Assembly: GCA_025201845.1 (NCBI GenBank)
Contig: MU604075.1
Span: forward strand, 1-12,755
From: Martensiomyces pterosporus
Lineage: Eukaryota > Kickxellomycota > Kickxellomycetes > Kickxellales > Kickxellaceae
Direction: 5' to 3'
Length of the DNA: 12,755 nucleotides
The notes under the pieces were generated by a model. It was not told where the DNA came from, did no database searches, and saw only the letters and a list, made by a program, of their open reading frames with translations. This document shows positions 7,876-12,755 of this stretch, in pieces (position 1 is the stretch's first letter; the number at the start of each line of letters is the position of its first letter). The translations under genes and the position numbers were made by a program.

Positions 7876-9174
7876 TTACCATGGCCTAGCCCTATCCCAC
7901 CACGAGAGCCCACTACGGCTCTCCTTCCACTCCTTTACGCACGTCAGAGGCTTTCTCTCGATGTCAGCGTTAGCCGCGCCCGAGATAACATGGTGCGTCG
8001 AGCCATCGATGATAACGAGCCTAGGCAAGTCCGAAATCGAAACGGCCATCCTGTCCATCAGATCCTGCCTCAGTTTGCGATCGCGCCAGGGCACGCACAG
8101 CCACCCCGACCCGCTCATCAACCGAGCCATGTCCGCCGGGTGGTTATCCGCAGATACGTGAATGACAACGAGGTCGTCGCGGTTGGCCGAAGAGACACCA
8201 AGTAGCTGGGGGGTAAAGCCGTCGCAGTCGGCACTCCACGTGGCCGCAAAGTACAAGGCAACAAGCTTCCTCGCAAGCCCCGCCTGCATGGCTGGCACGA
8301 TGCGCTGGTTTTCGTCCTCCAGTACGCAGAGATCCGACAATACGGAGTCGCCCTCAATGAGCATCTGGTAGCTCAACGACCGACTAGCATCTACGCTGAG
8401 TCTGATGGTGAGCTCCGCGTTGCCGCCATTCTGTGTATCCACCGAATACCGTTGGTCACGCGCTGAAGAAACGCTGGACGAAAGCCTGGGCCGTGTAGCA
8501 ATAGGCAGCGTGGGCGAGGTTGCGTTGCCTGTGCCGAACGCATGGCTCACGCTCTGGCTCACGCTCTGGCTCAGCCGATGGCTAAGACTGGCTCTCGACG
8601 CCGCGCTAATCGCGATGTTCCCGCGAGCAGCACTCATACTCCTCGTGCCTCTGACAGCCTGCTTAGGCTCGGGCGCAAACGGGTAGAACCCCTCGTTCAG
8701 CGTCGCCGGGTTGCTGTTAATAGAGTCCCGTGGGTTATCCAGGATGTCCACCTCGTGGTGCTCACTCATCATTGCCATCTTGGCCGCTCTAATGGCTGCC
8801 GGAGTCGGCAGAGGACCCATCTCATCCATCTCCAAGCACTCAACAACAGTGGCAGACGAGCTACTCCGCTCGGTAGACGTTGCTCGTCGCTTGGGCAGCC
8901 GGAGTCTCTGTGTCGTTCCATGCTGCGTATTCGGCACCAGTGGACTCGTTGGCTGCTGATGCCGGTCTGCCAGCCACGGTATAGGCGGCTTTGCATCTAT
9001 GGATACGCGGCCTAGATTTATCGCCCTTTGTCTGCCAAATCCTTCTTTTGTTGGTGAGACGGCAGAGTCGGGCGATGTGGGTGTGGGCGGTTTTGTTTGT
9101 AGGGCTATTTTTCTCCCTGTCGTGTCTGTGTGTTGGCTCTCTGCTGGGGCAGGAGGTCCAGCAATGACCGCCAT
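7876..9174 (-). CDS. Nucleoredoxin-like (thioredoxin-fold) protein with atypical active site
   Basis: The frame extends to a TTG at 9261, but the first ATG is 9174, giving 432 residues starting MAVIAGPPAPAES. Residues 1 to about 250 are Ser/Thr/Pro-rich and look disordered. From about 257 to 420 the sequence resembles a tryparedoxin/nucleoredoxin domain (Thioredoxin_8 type): KLVALYFAATWSADCDGFTP, a strand at VVIHVSAD, GWLCVPWRDRKLRQDLMDRM, and DLPRLVIIDG with the cis-proline at 384. The family active site WCPPC is here WSADC, so the first, nucleophilic Cys is Ser314 and only Cys317 remains. A normal dithiol redox reaction is therefore unlikely; a binding or regulatory role is inferred. The stop is TAA at 7876-7878. 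Upstream codons to a TAG at 9298 are open, so an earlier spliced exon cannot be excluded. Confidence 0.8.
   Translation of the reverse strand: MAVIAGPPAPAESQHTDTTGRKIALQTKPPTPTSPDSAVSPTKEGFGRQRAINLGRVSIDAKPPIPWLADRHQQPTSPLVPNTQHGTTQRLRLPKRRATSTERSSSSATVVECLEMDEMGPLPTPAAIRAAKMAMMSEHHEVDILDNPRDSINSNPATLNEGFYPFAPEPKQAVRGTRSMSAARGNIAISAASRASLSHRLSQSVSQSVSHAFGTGNATSPTLPIATRPRLSSSVSSARDQRYSVDTQNGGNAELTIRLSVDASRSLSYQMLIEGDSVLSDLCVLEDENQRIVPAMQAGLARKLVALYFAATWSADCDGFTPQLLGVSSANRDDLVVIHVSADNHPADMARLMSGSGWLCVPWRDRKLRQDLMDRMAVSISDLPRLVIIDGSTHHVISGAANADIERKPLTCVKEWKESRSGLSWWDRARPW
8544..8573. repeat. 12-base tandem duplication in the nucleoredoxin-like gene
   Basis: GGCTCACGCTCT occurs twice in tandem (8544-8567), followed by a further half unit. 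On the minus strand it encodes the repeated Ser-Gln-Ser-Val segment in the disordered N half. It keeps the reading frame. Confidence 0.85.
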
Positions 9175-9880
9175 TCCCTTGAGGTCTACTCCAGCAGCCG
9201 CGCTGTACAGGGTTCTGGTGTATCCAAGAGGTGTGTCCAACGCAAGAATAGAAGGAGTCAAAAACGCAACACCTAGCTCTTCTTGCAGCCTCCACGGCTA
9301 GTGGAGAGCAAACAAATGTGTGGGAAATGGGGCAAAGAGCAATGCAATAACAGCGGTACCAACAGGATTACGGAAGATACAGGCACGGCTAGCAGCGGGC
9401 TTTGGTGTTAGGGTCCACCAGCGAGAGGCGAAAGGAACAAAGCGGAAACGAAGTAATCGGACAAATAGCGGGAACAAGGCAAGGGGCCGTAGAAGAATGC
9501 AAATAATGCCTATATCAATATCAAAAGAGAATGAAGACAGTGCAAGAAAGGAAAAAAGAAAGTGCTGGGCCAAGAAGTAGAGCGGGCTGCTTTGTTGTTG
9601 CTTTTCCGCACTCGGACAGCGAAGTCGTCGGGCATCCCAAAAATGGTCCTTTTTGCTGTGCCTGGTCCAAGCTGTGCGCCATGTGCCAATCATTCAGTGC
9701 CGATCGCCCTCGTCCTCACACACAAGCGCTCAGCTGTGTGTGGCATGCTGCCAAACATCGCACCAGAGAGCCAAAATAAGACCCACTAGCGTGCCCTTTC
9801 TTGCGGCATGCAGAAAGGAGGCGGGTTGCGGGCACGGGATTCAGGGTGGCGGCTGGCACATGGCCGGTGTGGAGGAGAGC
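9175..9880. other. Intergenic region between the nucleoredoxin-like gene and the tRNA
   Basis: About 700 bases that should contain the minus-strand promoter and 5' UTR of the nucleoredoxin-like gene. On that strand, roughly 9480-9600 is T-rich, with a TTGATATTGATATAGGC stretch. A 131-codon ATG-started minus frame (9298-9693) is hydrophobic and T-driven in composition, ends at 9298, and shows no family; I treat it as fortuitous. Confidence 0.45.
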
Positions 9881-9884
9881 AAAA
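9881..9884 (-). terminator. RNA polymerase III terminator of tRNA-Glu
   Basis: Four consecutive T residues on the minus strand begin five bases after the 3' end of the tRNA. This is the minimal Pol III stop signal at the expected place. Confidence 0.75.
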
Positions 9885-9888
9885 TACA

Positions 9889-9960
9889 TTCCATAACGGG
9901 GAATCGAACCCCGGCCATCACGGTGAAAGCGTGAGATCCTAGCCACTGGACCATTATGGA
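9889..9960 (-). tRNA. tRNA-Glu (anticodon TTC)
   Basis: The 72-base minus-strand sequence folds as a full cloverleaf. The acceptor stem TCCATAA pairs with TTATGGA (9890-9896), with discriminator A at 9889. The D arm is GTCC/GGAT with one G-T pair. The anticodon stem TCACG/CGTGA encloses the loop CTTTCAC, with anticodon TTC reading GAA. The T arm is CGGGG/CCCCG around the loop TTCGATT. The A box (TGGTCCAGTGG) and B box (GGTTCGATTCC) internal Pol III promoters are intact. No intron is present. The anticodon arm matches other eukaryotic tRNA-Glu genes. Confidence 0.97.
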
Positions 9961-10356
9961 TTCTTCCTGCGAGTGGTTACCCGGAAAAAGCACACATCCC
10001 CATCATCTACCAGCCCCACCACCAGGGACCTGTGCTCCAGTGTGCCTCACATCTCTCCGCCTCGCTGTCTGAGCCCCCAGTCACTTTGCCATCTCCGCCC
10101 TCCATGTCCGACCTTGACAGCACCTCGTGCTCAATCGACTGTCTCCCCAGTCTCCTCGCTTGCGCACTCTTTTGCCTTGTTCGCAGCTTGTCCGTGCTAC
10201 CAACAGCATCTTTCTCCATAAATCACCATCTGTGCTTGGCTTGGCACTATCCCATTTTAGTACTCTACAACCAGCTGATATTCTAGATCAAATACTCTTC
10301 GCTGCTCAATGGAGTGAGGCCGTATCTTGGAACGGGCAGATACCTGGCTGCAGAGC
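9961..10356. other. Intergenic region right of the tRNA
   Basis: These 396 bases hold no gene I can support. Much of it (about 9990-10180) is C/T-rich on the plus strand and could be upstream control DNA for the small plus-strand ORF at 10474. Overlapping short frames have no recognisable content. Confidence 0.4.
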
Positions 10357-10364
10357 TATATAAA
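10357..10364 (+). promoter_or_regulatory. TATA box upstream of the small plus-strand ORF
   Basis: A strong TATATAAA match lies 110 bases before the ATG at 10474, followed by a CT-rich stretch near 10408-10430. There is no other plus-strand ORF it would serve. The motif is seen; its use is inferred. Confidence 0.5.
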
Positions 10365-10473
10365 CAGCAAAGGTTCGCTTGGGACATGGATTTATAAAAC
10401 AAAAATTGCTCTCCTCTTTCCCCTTCACCGTTTATTCCTGTACCAGTCTTTGTAATATTCCCTTGCACCAGCA

Positions 10474-10635
10474 ATGTCCATTTTAAAAGCCATTTACAAC
10501 AGCATCAAGAGCGCTATCTAACAATTCTCAGCCAAGGAAGGGTTTCCTCAGGGCGAAAATGGCGCCGTTGCAGGATCTGTTTTCTGCAACAACACAACGA
10601 GCATGGGCTCCTGGCAGATGTACAACAAAAAATGA
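10474..10635 (+). pseudogene. Small plus-strand ORF interrupted by one in-frame TAA
   Basis: From ATG 10474 a 15-codon frame (MSILKAIYNSIKSAI) stops at TAA 10519-10521. The same frame then stays open for 37 codons to TGA 10633-10635. The second part reads QFSAKEGFPQGENG, then AVAGSVFCNN and TTSMGSWQMYNKK, which looks protein-like. A TATA box lies 110 bases upstream and AATAAT follows at 10660. The first part is a candidate amphipathic helix. I do not recognise the family. Three explanations fit: a nonsense-broken or misread small gene; translational readthrough, since the context TAA-CAA-TTC is close to the leaky CAR-YYA context; or a splice site, since CTAAC at 10518-10522 and CAG at 10529-10531 form a good branch point and acceptor. 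The last lacks an upstream coding exon. A fortuitous frame is also possible. Confidence 0.35.
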
Positions 10636-10664
10636 CCTCTGATCTTCTAGTATTACAAGAATAA

Positions 10665-10670
10665 TTTATT
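10665..10670 (-). terminator. Polyadenylation signal of the F-box-like gene
   Basis: AATAAA on the minus strand directly abuts the TAA stop codon at 10671-10673. It is the only canonical signal near this 3' end. Confidence 0.6.
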
Positions 10671-11987
10671 TTACGTTAAATACAATTTCTGTTTGCTAAG
10701 CTTAGCCGTGTCGTCCTTGTACTCGGACACCCTTGAGTTTGGGTAGCATATTCGCAATCGATCGAGCTGTGGTGCATTGAAGGCAGCGGTCAGAACTCTG
10801 CCGTCAAATGCCTTGTTCCGGTCGCTGGAGGAATAGCTTCTGGTTATGACGTGTATCTCCAGTGTAGAGAGCTGCACATACAGCGATAGCGGGTGCACAG
10901 GGCCGGCATCCTCTTTGTATATGGGGAACAGCCAGCTAGCTGTTGATGCATCCACGGCCAACACCAGTGTCCGTAGCGTTGCTTGGCACCCGCGAAACAG
11001 GACGTCGTTTGCAAATGGATATGCTGACTTGCAGCTGAGATAGTGGAGTCTCGGGAATGGCGTTCCGCTGGGCGATTGTCTAAGCAGGAGCTCGTCGTCG
11101 TCGTAGGCGCCAAGCACATCCAGAACTAAAGCCTTCAGCTGCGGGTACGCCACCGGAATGCCGCCCTCATCTCGAATGATGTGCATGCATGTCTGCATCC
11201 GCACAAACCTGATGTGTAGATACTCCAGCACTGCAGAGCACCGTCGAGCAAGTGCAACACACAAGTCCGGGTCAGGTATTGAGGGGTCAAGTGTCAGCGA
11301 TTTCAGTCTTAGCAGACTCCCTGCTGGGAGCAAGGGTGCTGGGCTGGCACAGATGCTTGCCTTCACAATCTTGCCACACACAGCTGCGCCTGCACTCCCA
11401 CCAGTCATCGGTGGCAGCGACTCCATCTCGCTATCGATGGCTGTTATCTCCACACATCTTGCCTCCAAATCAACCTCGCGCACATTGGGAAACTCCGCGC
11501 TCAGAGCACACAATACCTGACCAGCATCAATTCTGTCAACAAAGTCACCACCACCCTCACGAGGTCCCACAGCCCGGGTTGCGTTGCCAAATATATGCAC
11601 TTTTGCATAGGCGACGTTGCGAAACATGCCCTTGGCGTTGCTGTGGATCTCCGCTTGGAGCTCGCCAGAGGCGACCGCATGCGATGACGCTGTTATCAAA
11701 ATGCGCCTGACACACCTGTGCCAGCCCAACACACGCGCCTTTTGGATGCTCAGCGACTTCTTGGCCCAGTAGTGCGCCTCCTTGTCCTTGGCCGTCTGAA
11801 TTGCCGCACACCAGCTGTAAATCGGCAGCGCTGCTTCGCGCCACAGTCTACATGTCCAAAGAGCCGGCCTTATATGTGTTGGTTCCTTGTCTTCGCTGTC
11901 TCTTACTGCAAACCGAAGAGCGTGCTGTAAAACCTCGACTGGAAGTCGCTGGGCAGGAGACGGGGCTGACGTAGATATCGTCATCAT
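10671..11987 (-). CDS. F-box-like protein with leucine-rich-repeat-like body
   Basis: The 438-residue frame starts at ATG 11987 (a second ATG follows directly) and ends at TAA. Residues 14-57 fit a short F-box-like motif: RLPVEVLQHALRFAV, then TCRLWREAALPIYSW after a variable spacer. Such motifs usually bind Skp1 in SCF ubiquitin ligases. The body contains irregular Leu-rich strand repeats, such as LLRLKSLTLD, LEYLHIRF, PQLKALVLDVLG, FPRLHYLSC, LRTLVLAVD, LSTLEIHVI and PQLDRLRICYPN, consistent with a degenerate LRR solenoid for substrate binding. Proteins of this design are numerous in some early-diverging fungi. The substrate is unknown. No intron or membrane segment is evident, and the frame is uninterrupted. 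Confidence 0.8.
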   Translation of the reverse strand: MMTISTSAPSPAQRLPVEVLQHALRFAVRDSEDKEPTHIRPALWTCRLWREAALPIYSWCAAIQTAKDKEAHYWAKKSLSIQKARVLGWHRCVRRILITASSHAVASGELQAEIHSNAKGMFRNVAYAKVHIFGNATRAVGPREGGGDFVDRIDAGQVLCALSAEFPNVREVDLEARCVEITAIDSEMESLPPMTGGSAGAAVCGKIVKASICASPAPLLPAGSLLRLKSLTLDPSIPDPDLCVALARRCSAVLEYLHIRFVRMQTCMHIIRDEGGIPVAYPQLKALVLDVLGAYDDDELLLRQSPSGTPFPRLHYLSCKSAYPFANDVLFRGCQATLRTLVLAVDASTASWLFPIYKEDAGPVHPLSLYVQLSTLEIHVITRSYSSSDRNKAFDGRVLTAAFNAPQLDRLRICYPNSRVSEYKDDTAKLSKQKLYLT

Positions 11988-12543
11988 AAACAGGACAAAG
12001 TCTGTGGGGAAAGGAGTAGTGTGTTATAGTAGCTGAGTGGGACTGAAGCAAGACGAGGAGAACCGAGCGAGGGGTGGGGAGATGTAGCCATGTATTTATT
12101 CCCTGGCCAGCGGCGTAGCAAAGGCACTCGAGGTGTGGAAGTAGCGTGAAGAGGGGGCAGGTGAGTGTGTATGTGGCCAGGCATGTATGAGGCACGCAGC
12201 CTGTGAGAAGCATGCATTTTGCTTGCTTTGCACCGCCCCTCTCTCTTGCTGCCTTCCCTTCCCCCCTGGATGTAGCGCCATCTTGCATGGTTTCATCTGT
12301 CCAGGAGGGAGACAGAAACGGTAAAGCAGGGAGGGTCTCCTGGATAATCAAAAGCCGAGGATGAGGCTGAATGGACGTGGCCACCTGTTTGAGAAAGAGC
12401 AGGAGGCAGTTCGCCTGGCTGTGCATGTCCGGCCGTGATAACACGAGCAGCCCATTTTGCCATAGCAGCCGTGGCTGCCAACACTGCATGTCATGTGCAC
12501 AGCCGTCGAGAACGCAGCAATGCAGCTCGGCTCTGCGAGCCAT
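11848..12543 (-). CDS. Doubtful minus-strand open frame, possible first exon
   Basis: An ATG at 12543, preceded on the minus strand by an A-rich leader (AAATTAAAGCCCA), opens 231 codons. The first 60-80 codons have C/G-biased third positions and a protein-like reading (for example MARRAELHCCVLDGCAHD and NCLLLFLKQVATSIQPHPRL). The later part is compositionally irregular and overlaps the F-box-like start codon by 140 bases in a different frame. I do not recognise it. If real, only the start is likely coding and the rest is intron or read-out. It could equally be chance. Confidence 0.2.
   Translation of the reverse strand: MARRAELHCCVLDGCAHDMQCWQPRLLWQNGLLVLSRPDMHSQANCLLLFLKQVATSIQPHPRLLIIQETLPALPFLSPSWTDETMQDGATSRGEGKAARERGGAKQAKCMLLTGCVPHTCLATYTLTCPLFTLLPHLECLCYAAGQGINTWLHLPTPRSVLLVLLQSHSATITHYSFPHRLCPVYDDDIYVSPVSCPATSSRGFTARSSVCSKRQRRQGTNTYKAGSLDM
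11988..12540 (-). promoter_or_regulatory. Upstream region of the F-box-like gene
   Basis: The 5' flank of the F-box-like gene on the minus strand. It has pyrimidine-rich stretches on that strand (about 12030-12075 and 12230-12260), but I see no clear TATA box. It overlaps the doubtful open frame described separately. Confidence 0.35.
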
Positions 12544-12755
12544 TGGGCTTTAATTTTTTTTTTTTTGGAAGCGAGAATGAGCTGCCATTAGATTTTCTTT
12601 TTTTTTTTTCCTCCCTCGCCCTCAGCGCTTAGGTTGGCGCATACCTCTTCTCTCCGATTTTCCTCTCCACTGCTTAAACACGAAAGAGAAAGAATAGCGA
12701 CACCACCCCCTTCCTAGTCATCACACGCGGTACATATATCCTAGTTTCTGAAGCC
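12544..12755. other. Right-edge region with two homopolymer T tracts
   Basis: There are runs of 13 T (12554-12566) and 12 T (12598-12609) on the plus strand, plus a TACATATATCC element near the right edge. No coding frame is supported. Poly(dA:dT) tracts often mark nucleosome-depleted fungal promoters, so this may be promoter DNA; that is inference. Confidence 0.4.

Noticed and set aside
9298..9693. 131-codon ATG-started minus-strand hydrophobic frame
   Set aside because: Its hydrophobicity follows from a T-rich promoter or leader strand. There is no signal-peptide or membrane-protein logic, and it does not join in frame to the nucleoredoxin-like gene by any splice I could find.
12160..12166. 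CAG|GTGAGT, a perfect 5' splice donor on the plus strand
   Set aside because: No plus-strand coding exon precedes it and no matching downstream exon is visible; it is probably chance.
1..12755. CRISPR arrays, transposons, terminal repeats or a biosynthetic or defence cluster
   Set aside because: I saw no spaced repeats, inverted terminal repeats, transposase or reverse transcriptase motifs, and the genes present do not form a pathway cluster.

Overview
The window looks like nuclear DNA of a fungus. It carries a class II (plant/microbial type) DAHP synthase, a ZNF511-like zinc-finger protein, an F-box-like protein and a eukaryotic tRNA-Glu. Intergenic stretches are pyrimidine-rich, with TATA- and AATAAA-type signals and no bacterial operon structure. 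Long uninterrupted ORFs, moderate GC and the F-box/LRR-like gene suggest an intron-poor early-diverging lineage such as Kickxellomycotina, but that placement is inference. Several long open frames begin at GTG or TTG; I moved each start to the first in-frame ATG.

Layout, left to right. (1) The last 37 codons of an unidentified plus-strand gene end at 115. They face the minus-strand ZNF511-like gene (226-1059) tail to tail, with polyadenylation signals for the two strands abutting between them. (2) A shared divergent promoter region (1060-1981) leads to DAHP synthase on plus (1982-3484), the first enzyme of the shikimate pathway. (3) DAHP synthase converges on a minus-strand gene (3842-6286) for an 814-residue protein with a disordered basic Ser/Thr/Pro-rich N half, an SxIP motif, two coiled coils and two CxxC pairs. 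(4) A 1.6 kb gene-poor stretch with microsatellites follows. (5) A minus-strand nucleoredoxin-like protein (7876-9174) has a disordered N half and a thioredoxin-like C domain that lacks the first active-site Cys. (6) A tRNA-Glu(TTC) lies on minus at 9889-9960 with its Pol III terminator. (7) A possible tiny plus-strand gene (10474-10635) has a good TATA box and one in-frame TAA. It converges on (8) an F-box-like protein on minus (10671-11987). (9) The right end (11988-12755) holds a promoter region and an uncertain minus-strand open frame.

The genes do not form an obvious pathway; this reads as ordinary compact fungal chromosome. The most unusual items are the small stop-interrupted ORF near 10.5 kb, the SxIP/CxxC coiled-coil protein, the Cys-depleted nucleoredoxin-like protein, and a seven-residue motif shared by those last two neighbouring proteins.
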